Below are positions 22,092-32,856 of a stretch of DNA of 64,000 nt, piece by piece. Numbering within the stretch: position 1 is the stretch's first letter; every line of letters starts with the position of its first letter. The notes beneath the pieces are model-generated. The model was given only the letters and a program-made list of their open reading frames with translations, was not told the origin of the DNA and ran no database searches. A program made the translations under genes and the position numbers. This stretch comes from Cytospora piceicola (taxonomy: Eukaryota > Ascomycota > Sordariomycetes > Diaporthales > Cytosporaceae): contig JALQBC010000002.1 in assembly GCA_023375675.1 (NCBI GenBank), forward strand, positions 1,116,001-1,180,000, written 5' to 3'.

Positions 22092-22876
22092 TCGGGCAAT
22101 TCAGGGCCTCGTATCTAGGGTAGGGTCACAGGGTCACTACACTACATACCTAGCTGCCTACAGTAGGTACACAGTAGACCCTAGAATCTCGGAATCCTCT
22201 CGATCAACCAACAAGGCTAGGCAAGATTTGTTAGAGGGAAGGAAGAAACGTGGAGTTTGGCTCCGTGCAACATCATTTGATCTACACTACAGTTGACCTG
22301 CCTAAGTATGTATGAGTGGGGCTTTTGGGGCCAAAGTAGACACAGTTGACCCATACTGTCGGATCCCGCTGAGAGAGGGGCTGAAGTGAAGAGGATTTTG
22401 GGGGGGGGGAAGGGGTTTACCAGGATGGGGGGTTACCTAGGTAGTTAGGTAGTGTACAGTAGTTATTAGCACTTGTTGCGGGAAGAAGGGAAGGAGAGAA
22501 GGAGAAAAGAGGATGGACCTCGGGGGTACGTAGGTACGTAGCTACATAGAAATCTAGGTACTGTCCATGTACCACAGTACATGGGGAGCTTTGACCCTCT
22601 AGGTACCTATTTAGGTACACAGTAGTACGTACCCAGGGTTGTATTCTGTATCATTGGTAACCTACGCCGTGGATGCAAGGAAGATGGCCTGAAGGAGAAA
22701 CAAGAAGCAATACAATGTCCATTCTCAGTCTCTCGGGATTGCTTCTTCCTTCCGCATTGGGGCTGACACGTTATGTGATACAGATCTATCATCTCACATG
22801 CCTTACTTTTTCTGCCTGTCTGCCCGTCTGCCTTGCCTGCCTGCCTCACATACTTTTGACACGCTAAAGCCCAAGG

Positions 22877-22906
22877 TCAAATCAAATCAAATCAAATCAA
22901 TCAAAA
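22877..22906. repeat. (TCAAA)n pentanucleotide tract
   Basis: Five nearly perfect TCAAA units followed by a degraded copy, in intergenic DNA. Confidence 0.85.
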
Positions 22907-24230
22907 CCGGATAAAGAATTACAAAGATCAAAAGAAGAGAGGAGAGTCAACGTTGTAATATGTCACCACCATCAAGCTACTATTGGTACCTCGGTACCCA
23001 TTTGCGTACTGTGTACTGATACGTAAAGGAGCCAACGGCTTCCCTCGGATTAAGGAGTTTCTCTCCGTGCTTTTGGGCATGGAAAACATAAAGTAAAATG
23101 TCAGGCAACTACCTAGGTACTATAGTGCAGTTGTACTCAAGAAAGAAAGAAGAAAAAACGATGGGGAGAAGACGGGGCGGGGGGTATGTACTATGTAGTG
23201 TAAGTAAATTAATTGCACGGTTGACGTCAAGTCTTGGAACACGGTTCACATCGAGACATGGGAAACAAACTTCCCTGCCGTTCTCATTGGTCCAGATACG
23301 ACTATCCCACACACGGTTTCTAGCCAACAAGAAAACCGACCATTTGAAACAGACAAAGAAACCCAAAAAAAAAACAAAAAAACAGTGAACCGAACAAGGG
23401 ATTGGATGGATCCCGCGATGGCCTCGCCTCGACAGGCGGACAAAGACGTTGGTGGAAACCTCCATAGCAGCTCCGCTTCCATTTATGGGTTGTGAGTGTG
23501 AGTGTGTGTGGTCTGCCTTCTCGCCTGGAGGACAGCAAATCGAAGGTGAGCTGTCATGTTACCCATCTGGAAGTAGACTACTGCTCCGGACGGGCCTTGC
23601 ACACAGTACTTACCTAGGTACTTAGGTACTTAAGTAGGTACGTACAGGTTGCCTCGGATCTCCTTACCAAGGGTCCTAACCTAGGGGAAGCTGTAGCCGA
23701 CCCTCCCATATGCAGTGCAGCAGCCCAAGGGCATCATCACACGATCGCCTGCCTAACCGCTGGCAATGGTCTGGGTATTTTTTTCTTCCCTGGGTGTTTT
23801 TTGTTTGTTTTGTTCTTGTTCTTACCGATGATGGGCAGGGACCTGGGCAGGTAGATGACGCGCGGTGTGTGACAGGAATTGGGTAAACTCAAGGTCTGAG
23901 TGTGCTTGCAGCTAGATCTACATCTAGATGGTCTCGACAGCGCCTGACACATGATGCTTTGGATGGTGATGCTGCAGGAGGGCGCCTCTGAAACGGACAC
24001 CAAACCATAGCAGCGGCATGTGCCCCACGGTTCTAGGGATGGATGGGAGATTTGGATGAGATCTCGTGAACAGGCCAAGACCCGTTCAGATGGAACGCAC
24101 CCCTTCACACCGTGTTTGCAGCGGAGCGACGAGGCAGACGCCGGTGCTCTTCCAGTCTTGTTCTTTCTCCGATTACACTGACCATGCCGTGCCACCATCG
24201 TATCATCCCCCCCTCCATGAAATATAATAC

Positions 24231-24385
24231 AGAAAGGAATGGGAAGAAGGAAGATAAATAAAAAAAAGGAGGGGAAAGGTGACGAGAAGAGAAAAGGAAA
24301 AAGGAAAGAAAAAAATAAGAGGAGAAAAAAAGAAAAGAAGAAAGAGAAAACAAAAGAAGAAAGAGAAAACAAAAGAAGAAAAAGG
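24231..24385. repeat. ~150-nt purine-rich (A/G) tract
   Basis: The plus strand is almost entirely A and G, with only scattered T or C. Near its right end it contains a direct repeat built on AAGAGAAAACAAAAGAAG. The minus strand reads as Phe/Leu/Ser-rich open frames that mimic membrane proteins but come from the tract itself. Confidence 0.85.
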
Positions 24386-25114
24386 ACCAACCAGAACTGA
24401 TGCGTGATGAGATCTCATATACTGTACAGATGCGCCTACCTGCATGCTCAGGTCTCCGATTCCTGACTCTCACCTGTGATGTGACTGACCCCCTTCGTCC
24501 GCTCCTACAGTACTATCCAGGGTCTCACAGCCCGAACCCCCAAATGGCGACACAAGGCTAAAATATGTATCAAGTTGTGTTTAGGGCAGGTACTTGGGTA
24601 TTCTACCTACCTTAGTACCTAGGTATGTGTTGTTTGGTGCATCCCGATCTTCCCGATCTTCCCGAGGCCTCTCCCGGGCGAAGATGAGATATCTCATTCT
24701 CTTTACTAGAAACTCATGACATTGTCTTTGTTTGTGTGTGTGTGTGCTTGCTTGTTCGGAGTGACAGTGTTCTACCTCGTCCACTTCACCCTCTCGGTTA
24801 CTGCTGGCTCAGCGTAGTGAAAGAAACAAGGCGTCCAGATGCCTTGCAAGGTTTTGTCTCGGTAATAATCCTGCCTTGCGTGTGCATCTCTTAGGGTCGG
24901 CGACCACTCTCGTCGATTTGTCGATCATGGCTCAGCTAACCAGTGTGTATGTATACATGGATAGTATCTAGCAGCCCTGGTAAATTACAATATGGACCTG
25001 ATTAATCAACGGACTGTTTCAACCTGCACGCAAGGAAACATAGATAGCATCATGCAGCCAGCCAGTCAGCCCTGGCGACCCTCAATGTTGGCTCGATACG
25101 TGCTCGGTCTACAG

Positions 25115-25150
25115 ACACACACACACACACACACTCTCTCTCTCTCTCTC
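25115..25150. repeat. (AC)n-(TC)n compound dinucleotide tract
   Basis: About nine AC units lead directly into nine TC units. A very similar AC-TC junction occurs at 36530-36570. Confidence 0.9.
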
Positions 25151-25686
25151 TACTATATATCACCCTGATTACTACTATAACCTCCCCCTCCATTCGGAGA
25201 ATAAAGCGTTCATGCAGTCATATCGGCATGTGGGCGTGCAGTGTGCTGCGGGGAGGGGGAGGTGGTTCCCGATGAATTCCCAGGGTTGTTTCTCTAACGG
25301 CCCACTATTCTTTGACGACTTATGTCAATGTTAACTGCCTTGGGAGACATGACCGAGATTGGGGGGGATGAGTGATTGATTATCAACATGTTCCAGATGT
25401 GTTGTAGGAAAAAGCCTCCTCGCCCCCCCCGGTTTCTCCTGCCTTGTTTTATGTCCACGGCCTTTCTGCGAGGTATCAATTGATCTGTGTCAGCCACCAT
25501 CGACAGAGAACCCTTGACCCCATCCCCAAACACCGTGTCTCAACCTTGGAACCCTAGACTTTTGGCCTCAAGCCTCAACCGGGTGCCCTACCAGCCTACG
25601 TACGGTCGTATGCGAGCTAGTAGGGGTTCACGGTGTTCCAGATTTCGAGAAGCGGAGGGCAGATGGGGATGGGGCAAAAGCATCAT

Positions 25687-25716
<30 letters not shown>
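25687..25716. repeat. (CAG)10 microsatellite
   Basis: Ten perfect CAG units in intergenic DNA; the open frames across it on either strand lack other support. Confidence 0.9.
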
Positions 25717-25717
<1 letters not shown>

Positions 25718-27197
25718 GTACGGCGATCCCTTGTTGTCTCTAGACAGATGAGCCATGTCATCCACCTCTCTCTCTTTTCTCTCTCTCGAGAATGGTCACA
25801 CTTTTCCAAAAAGCCCCCCGGAAGAGTCTCTACCCGTGGGGATGGCTTTTTTCGAGATACCTAGCCTGGTAGCCTTGGGGCGGTAGCCCGGAAGGCAGCC
25901 CAGCACAGAAGTCTTAGAAAAAGGAGGGGACTAAAACAACGACAACAACAACAAGAAAAAGCAAACCGCCCAATCGTTAGCGGGACCCCGGGTACGGCGC
26001 CCTATCAACGGCACCACAGCCCTGGACCAAACCATGGAAAGAAAAGAAAAAAAAACACACAGACACTTCTCTTCCATGGGGTTCCTGTCACGGTCGCAGA
26101 AGCAAGACAGTCAGTCATCCGTCCATATCTCGGCCTGCTGTGCTAGCGCCCCGGGTGTTTTTTGTTTTCACATGGAAGAAGAAAAGACACAGTCTTGAGC
26201 TGACGGGGAAGGGGGTGTGGTAGAGGGCCGTCTGACACCGGCAGATACAGATCCGTGCTGCGTGAGACGGAGCTTCTTGGCCGGGAGGGAGTGTTGCGTT
26301 GTGTGCTGTGTGGTTGCCTTCCTTCTTCTTGTTGTTGCGTGACATCGCAAAAGTTGACCTTTCGTTCTCGACCAAAGTTGAATCACCACCACCACCACCA
26401 CACAAAGACACACACACATACAAACACAAGCCCCAACCGCGCCAGCACCTGCGCCAGCCCTGTTGACTCATACAGCTTACCACGGCTTAACCCCCAGCCA
26501 AAACCGTGGATGAAAAGACGGCTAGGTTAAGCGTGACCGTAAGATAACCACCACCACCATTCCCTGACCAGTCAGCATTTTTTCTCTGCTGCTTCGGCCG
26601 GGGGAAGGAATGTATGTATGTGCAGGACTGCGGCGCAGAAGAAGAGGGGAAGAGGAAAAGGAAGAGGCGGAATTCGGTCCGTCCTTTCAATGTTCTTTTA
26701 TTTTCCATGCGCTCTCCTTGGATGCCCGCTTCCGTCCTCAGCAACAACAATTACAACAACAACACACAAGGCAGAGGGGTCTTCATCTCCCCTCTCCGAT
26801 TGTACTGGCTGCCCACGGAAGAGTGCCCCACTATTTTCCTCCACCGTTCATGCCGCTGCCCGCACCGAGCGAGAACCCCTTTGCGGGCGCTCGCGGCTTC
26901 GGCCCCTCCGGCCCATCTCCCGCAGGTGACGACGGCGACGTCTTTGTCCTTTTTCTCCTCTCCTTCTTCTTTTCTTTCCCTTTTTTATTTTATTCCTACT
27001 TTTTGTTATCTAAACATCAGTCTTTTCCTTCTATTTGCCTTGAAAACCTAGTATTCCGCTTTTGTCACTTGACAACCTGCCGTCCAAGATGATCTGTCAG
27101 AATTCGGCAGCTTGTGTGTGTGTCTGTGTGTGTTTGTCTACTCTGACCCCTCCTCCTTTTCATTCCCCTTCCTTTCCGCCTTTCTATGACATTGGGG

Positions 27198-27198
<1 letters not shown>

Positions 27199-27232
<34 letters not shown>
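27199..27232. repeat. (AC)17 microsatellite
   Basis: Seventeen perfect AC units, the longest pure dinucleotide run noticed in the window. Confidence 0.92.
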
Positions 27233-27234
<2 letters not shown>

Positions 27235-28124
27235 ACCTTGCGGGAACGCGGTAACGAGCCGGCCCCCCGTTGTGTCCAGGTGTGGCTTACGACAAACCAA
27301 CAACAACGCTTCGGAAAGGTAAAAAGGCCGCCCGGCGGTTCAACCACTTTTTAGTCGCATAACCCGAAAGATACTGGTAAACCAACATGAGAGTACTTTT
27401 AAAATAGACTAAATGAGAGAAAGACCCCCCCCCCCCTTCTCGAAAGGCTCGGTGGTGGTTTTTTATTATCTATTTTCTTATTACAGGTCAGGTCGTACGG
27501 CAGTTGGCATCCCGACCCGGTCACGATGGATGATATGTGATGTGATGTGAGATGTGTGTGTGTGTGACCTGTTCGACTGATCCTTCCCATGCCTTCATCC
27601 CACCATTCAACCATCCACAGCCGGTCCCTTTTTTGCCAGCTGGTTACCAACATCGTCCTTGGGCATCATCGTGGAAAAACCTGTTGATTCCTCCACCTTC
27701 CCTCCCGCTGCCGCCGCAGGCCACGAACCCCAGCGGGGCCTCGGAGATGTCTTTTGAGGTTTGGGGATTTACAAGAGAGAAAGGTCCCGATTGAGTTCAA
27801 GCCAGGCAGGGTCCAGGGCGTGCATACATAAGGTATATGTATAAGAAGGCGACGCACGACGAACCTGCATGGATGTTACCTGTATGTTCAAGGGGGATGG
27901 GGGGAGCATAAATAAGGTTCAAGGCCGTTCTGTCATGGTGGACAATATAGGGTTTATTGGAGGAGGGGGGGGGGTGATTGGTTGAGGTCGTTTTTTTCAG
28001 ATCGATGGTTTTGTAAGTGTTTGCGGAGAGTTCTGTCTTTTTTCTTATTTTTTACTCTCTCTCACTGTCTGTCTCTCTCGGTCTCTCTTGGTAATTAACT
28101 TGTTTCTTGTATTGGGTTCCCGAG

Positions 28125-28185
28125 GTTCCAGATTCCCAGATTCCCAGATTTGTCCAGATTTGTCCAGATTTGATCAAGATTGACT
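28125..28185. repeat. CCCAGATT / TGTCCAGATT tandem repeat
   Basis: CAGATT recurs at 8- to 10-bp spacing at least five times, the unit changing from TCCCAGAT to TGTCCAGATT along the array. Confidence 0.8.
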
Positions 28186-29696
28186 TCAGATTCGAGAGAG
28201 ATTCCGCAAGATTTGGAGAGAGATCAGATCAGAAAGCGACATTGCCGGCGGGCGGGCCAGGAACCCCACATAGATCGTATCTACTAAGTATGTAATCTGA
28301 TGTAGGTAGTGTATGTACGTATTCACGTATGTACCTACCTAGGTAACTCCGAGTGATGAGGTACTACATAAAGTACATACACATTCGCATACACATACAT
28401 ACAGTTGGATCCACTCCTGTTGCAACGATGGGCTCGTCCGAATTCTGGGGAACATCAAAGTCGATGATGGGCAGCCACTTCTGGCACTCCGTCATCCATC
28501 AAAGGCATCAACAGCATAGCATCACCAATGTGGCATCGACAGTCACGACATTGGACATTGGACATTAGATATGTAGACTGGTCAGTAACTGACTGGGCTG
28601 TACCTACCACTCCGACATCTTGGTCCCGTTATTCGCCCCGTTGTTCGCGCAGGTAGATCGATCGAGGCGAAAGCCAAGCCCGTCTCATCTGTCCCGCCCG
28701 TCCTTCCGTCATGAAGACAAATCAACCGAGAATAGGAAGACAAGACACGACAAAGTACCACACCACCAGAACCCAAGACCTGCCCAGGTCAGCTTAGCAC
28801 CCCGGTGCCATGACTCGCAGCGACTACCTACACGGTACATGTGGTCACTCATCGGTGATGCTGCGGGAACCTTGGGGGGCATATACAGGTAAATTCGAGA
28901 CCAGGACCAAGAGACCAAGCCCGTTTTCCACGTGCCGTCCCTGCCGTCCTGCCCGTCCTCAATGAAGCAGCCCGCCCGCAAGGTAAAGTACAACCTACTT
29001 TGTACACTCGAATCAAGGTTTTGTTTTTAGCCCCGAGCCTGTTCGGTGGGGGGGGGGGAAGCTACTGGGGGAAACGCTACAAAAGATACAACTTGCAGCG
29101 CTAACAATAATACGGTAACCACTTCGCCCGCCCGGGGGAAAGAGGGGGACAATACTCTACTGTGTTGCGACTCTCTCTTCTTGGTCAGATATCGATATTC
29201 CGCGTCTTATAGGGCAAGGCCATACAAGGTGTCACCCTCCTACCCGCTCGCTCCTACGAGATGAACCCCAATGTTTCAAAGTCGAACCACATGATATGCC
29301 AGAGGGACGAAAGAGACTTTACATCATAAGCCACCCTGTTGTCCTTGTAAAATATCGCTTATTGCTTATTTCCTGCCTCGTCACATATCACTTATCCGGG
29401 AACCGTTGTACGTGCGGGCTGAGCCTCAAAAAAATCAAAAAAAAAACACCGGAAGAAGAAGAAAGAAAAAAAAAAAGGGTCAGATCTTGCCGCACCTGCC
29501 GCGATGTATTAAATCGTAGATCGCGTCAAAAAGTGTCTTTCCCTGCTGGGTAAACAAGGTTCACATCGAGTCTAAAGAGCCCCCAAGCTTTTCCCACCCA
29601 CTCACTCGGTCGCTCGTTATTATCAGCTGAGGATGACAGACCCTTTGTGGGCTATGCTGCGACGGGCTCCACACCGTAGATCTCTCATCCTCCACA

Positions 29697-30012
29697 ATGC
29701 CACGTTTGCCCAATGACCACGACGATTATGCCGTCGCAGGTAAGCAAGTGGCGTCTTTTTTCTTTCCCTTTTCTCTCTTCCCTCTCTTATTATTCTTTCT
29801 CTCTCACATACTCCACTCACCGTCATTCCTCTATTATTTTTTTTATTTATTTTACCGGGGCTGGGTGGGCAGCCGGGCGGGCTGGAGTCGAGAAGAACAC
29901 GATCGGATCGTCAAGGCTAAAAAGTAAACGAAGATCTGTCGTACGATATACGGCCCCACAGGGGGGAGGGGGGGTGGGAAGCCGCTCCACCGTGACGGTT
30001 CCAGATGTCTAA
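29697..30012 (+). CDS. possible small spliced ORF (60 residues), unrecognised
   Basis: An ATG at 29697 opens MPRLPNDHDDYAVA and reaches a good donor (GCAG|GTAAGC) at 29739/29740. An acceptor (GGGCAG) at 29872 joins it to a basic exon ending in TAA at 30012. The total is 183 nt, an exact multiple of three. The joined product is short, basic and Gly/Arg/Ser-rich, and I recognise no family. It stands alone in the large repeat-rich gap, so chance is a real alternative. It is listed because it has a start, a consensus donor and an in-frame downstream exon. Confidence 0.2.
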
Positions 30013-31261
30013 CTACAGTTATTATACCGCAGTTGTCGTACATTTCCCATCCCAGCCCGTTCCCGAATTTCGAGGGATTCCAAAAACGGATCACGCTTAG
30101 CCCACGAGCTAGGACCGGCCTCGATGGAACACACTTACCATCTCTTAGTGTTTCCCAATCTCCGGGTTATTTTTCATCCCCCCCCCCCTTCCTTGAAGGC
30201 ATCTTTCTAGAAGCCTAGTAGAAGCCCCCCGTCTCACCACCCCCATAACTACAAGGCGCCTGCCTGCAACTCGTGATGACCATCTTCAGCGCTAAGGTGC
30301 TTAGCCCTGCCGTTTCGTCCTGACGATCTCACTTACTAGCTTGGTCCCGGGAAACTGAATCTCGCCCAGTCGATAGTCGGGGGGGACTAAGACCAGTAAG
30401 GGCGAGCTTTGCGAGGCGAGAAGAGTCTTGACGTCGGTAGATTAAAGGAGGGTTAGGAGGGGGGAGTTGACACACAGAAGTCCCCTTCGTGGGAAAACCA
30501 TGATCCATCCTCACGCCAAACAAGCCGCCAGCCAGCATCGGTGAGGTCACAAGTGGGGTTTTTCATGAGGCAGTTCTTCTGAGGGGCCTTGTGTGAAGAC
30601 GCAAATAGAAACGCTCTTCAAGCTTGGTTTTTCGTGGGAAGGATGCCTTGGGCAGCTAATTTATATCGCTCTAATAAGATGATGGGTTATGCCTCAAAGG
30701 GACAAACGGCTGGTGGGCTCCCCGGAGAGCACCTCGGCCGAATGAACATCGCTTTGGAGAACTTCAAAACGCCTCGCACATGCAAAAGAAGAAAAGAGAA
30801 AAGAAAAGGGACTAAAAAATTTGAATCCAGCCCTAACAACCCAGCCAGTACCATGAACCCAGGAAATCTGATGATCGGTGTGTGTATGTACAGAGACCCT
30901 CGGTAGAAAAATGTACTGTTTTGGATATCGTTGCGTGTCCTTCCGAGCCCGACCTAATAGACTTGGGTATAAAACAATATGAAAAAGAAAAGAAAGAAAA
31001 AAAGACATTCGAGAGATAACGTGGGCGTTTTCGTGACATGATAAAAGATTATGTCCCTCTGCTGAGGTCCGTGTTGCCTCGGTAGGGACTGTGGCTGGCG
31101 CAGGTGCCGGCAATTTCTGGGAGGCTTCGAAGCCGGACAAGCTTCGCTGTTGTTGTGCCGTATATCCCCCTAGGGTTTGAGGATTCCGCGTATCCGTAGC
31201 CCACTGCGCACATGCTGTCGTTGGCGAGGCTGCGCGCCCCCCCCCCTCCCCCCTGCCGGAA

Positions 31262-32856
31262 CTAGTTCCTCTCGATCGAGGGTCTGGGGCGGACGTTCTT
31301 GGCGTCGATTTGCTTCTTTCTCTCCAGCTTTGCGTAGTGAAGACCGCAGGCGTTGCAGAGAGTTCGAGCACCGTCGGGTCCGCGCCGCCACTCGGGAGTA
31401 TCAATCCTGTTGCAACTGTGGCATCGGCCAGGAGGGGCGGCACGCTGTCGCATGATTAGTGGTGTCCCTGTCCGACTAGGGGTTCCGCGCTCGCTTACTC
31501 CTCTTCGCTTCTTGACGCCGGCCATTTCGTATGCGGACTTCATGCCCTCGCCGTACATGGCCATCTCCTCGTCCTCGTACGGCCCCTTGCCCCGGCTTGC
31601 CTCCCGGGCTCGGTCGTTCATGGCAGCGCTCTGCTGGACCATCGTCCGGAGACCATCCAGCATTCCCTTCATCCATTCCGCCATGTTCAGCATGTCGCCA
31701 ATTTCCCGCTCCGATGGCAGCCGTGTTGGCATGGGATGAGACCCCGGGCCTTGCTCTTCAGCGGCGCATCGACCGTACGCATCCGCGAAGTTGAATATGG
31801 TCCGTGAACCAGACGCGATCTGCAAAACTGTTAACCTCTGGCTCCTCTCGATAATAATGGTAGAGATTGTCTCACCTTGGCAAGCGACTCCTGGTATTGC
31901 CATGCCTCGAAATGCCTGTTCAGCGTCTGCTCGTACTTGTTCTCCCTCCTCATGTAGTCTGCATCTTCATGCATCGACGACCGTGAGCCATCGAATGGTG
32001 AGGGCAGTGAGGGCGCGGTGTGCCGTGGAGACATGGATCGCGCAGAAAGCGGCAGCTGTCCAGGAGGAAGTTGGACGGGTTGCGGGTATGGGAGACCTTG
32101 TTGTTCTGGGCCTGCTGACTGAGCGTAGGAACCATTCATCCTGTGTGCATCTGCCTGTCTTTCGACCCCGCGGGACTCCATCTTCAGAGGTGGCGGCGAC
32201 GGGCGCACTCCAGGATGGTAGGTGTTCAGAGGTGGTGGCGCAGGTGGCCTGCCGGATAGCGGAGGCCGCGAGGGGTCGGAGAAGGGAGGCATGGGCTCGC
32301 CTCTGGCGGGGAAGGACGCCGGGTTGTGTAACGATCTCGGCGATGCATGCCTTTCTTGAGGTGACAGATCCGCAAATGGGCGGGATGAGGTGGATGAAGT
32401 GAAGGGCGAAGGTAGACTAGGTTGTCCAGAGACTGATGTAGAGAGTGATGGTGGAAATGTGGGTGCCCCCTGTTTCGTCCCTGAGATGACCTCTTGTATT
32501 GATGGGAGCGACTGCCGTTGTTGAGGCTCATTGTCGTCGGAAGTCCTCCGCGGCTCAACAGGGGAGATGATGCCCGGCATGCTGGAGCTTGCGGATGGGT
32601 GAGAGTAGGTGGAATACGAAGGCTGATGGCTTTGGTAGTGAGGTGCAGGGTTGAGTAAGGTTGCTGTCGCCATGGCTGGGCCTTCTCTGTATGGTCTGTC
32701 CCGAGAATCTCGCAATCGATGGTCGAAAAGGCTGGAGTGGTGGGCAGAAGTGAGACCGCTGTAAAGGCACGTCAGCAAAAGAGGGAAGGGGAAAGTAGAA
32801 ATATGTAGGGGGAAGCTGGCACACCTTTGCCTGACACCAGAGTTGCCGACTTCCAT
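31262..32856 (-). CDS. nsdD: NsdD/SUB-1-type GATA transcription factor
   Basis: NsdD (A. nidulans) and SUB-1 (N. crassa) are nuclear GATA regulators needed for sexual development. Minus-strand exons are 32856-32825, 32758-31876 and 31819-31262, giving 1473 nt and 490 residues. The introns are 66 nt (GTGTGC...TTACAG) and 56 nt (GTGAGA...TTGCAG). The N-terminal half is Pro/Ser-rich and disordered. It is followed by YMRRENKYEQTLNRHFEAWQ, ASGSRTIFNFADAYG, and a conserved helical block around MLNMAEWMKGMLDGLR. The zinc finger near the C-terminus is C-x2-C-x18-C-x2-C (CHSC...CNAC) with TPEWRRGPDGARTLCNACGL, the long-loop form seen in NsdD. The protein ends 23 residues after GLHYAK. A second in-frame start (MATATLLNPAP, ATG at 32673) lies downstream of the first intron. 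A. nidulans nsdD is known to give transcripts with different 5' ends, so either start may be used. No gene is supported in the 16 kb upstream. Confidence 0.92.
31820..31875 (-). other. second intron of nsdD (56 nt)
   Basis: Minus-strand donor GCCAAG|GTGAGA and acceptor TTTTGCAG|ATCGCG, phase 0, joining ESLAK to IASGSRTIF as expected for the family. A second possible acceptor eight bases earlier would break the frame. Confidence 0.85.
32759..32824 (-). other. first intron of nsdD (66 nt)
   Basis: On the minus strand the donor is CAAAG|GTGTGC and the acceptor TTTACAG|CGGTC. Removing it joins MEVGNSGVRQ to SGLTSAHHSS in frame. An unspliced or internally initiated transcript would instead start at the ATG at 32673. 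Confidence 0.65.

Larger units (their letters stand above)
14697..31261. other. 16.6-kb convergent intergenic region, repeat-rich, no supported conserved gene
   Basis: It lies between the 3' ends of the fRMsr gene (plus) and nsdD (minus). Many short open frames occur on both strands, but all are low-complexity or lack family features. The DNA is dense in microsatellites, runs of nine or more G or C, purine-only tracts and TACCTAGGTA-type palindromes. It lacks the CpA/TpG loss seen in the RIP-affected elements at 54-60 kb, so it is not an old transposon field. Long noncoding transcripts or small spliced genes may be present but cannot be shown from sequence alone. Confidence 0.55.

Noticed and set aside
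24105..24473. Phe/Leu-rich minus-strand frames resembling membrane proteins
   Set aside because: Direct translation of the complement of an A/G-only tract in all three frames.
26610..27092. 160-residue plus-strand frame with a Pro/Gly-rich part (MPLPAPSENPFAGARG)
   Set aside because: The middle looks coding, but both ends are low-complexity pyrimidine or purine translations and no second exon could be linked; too weak to list.
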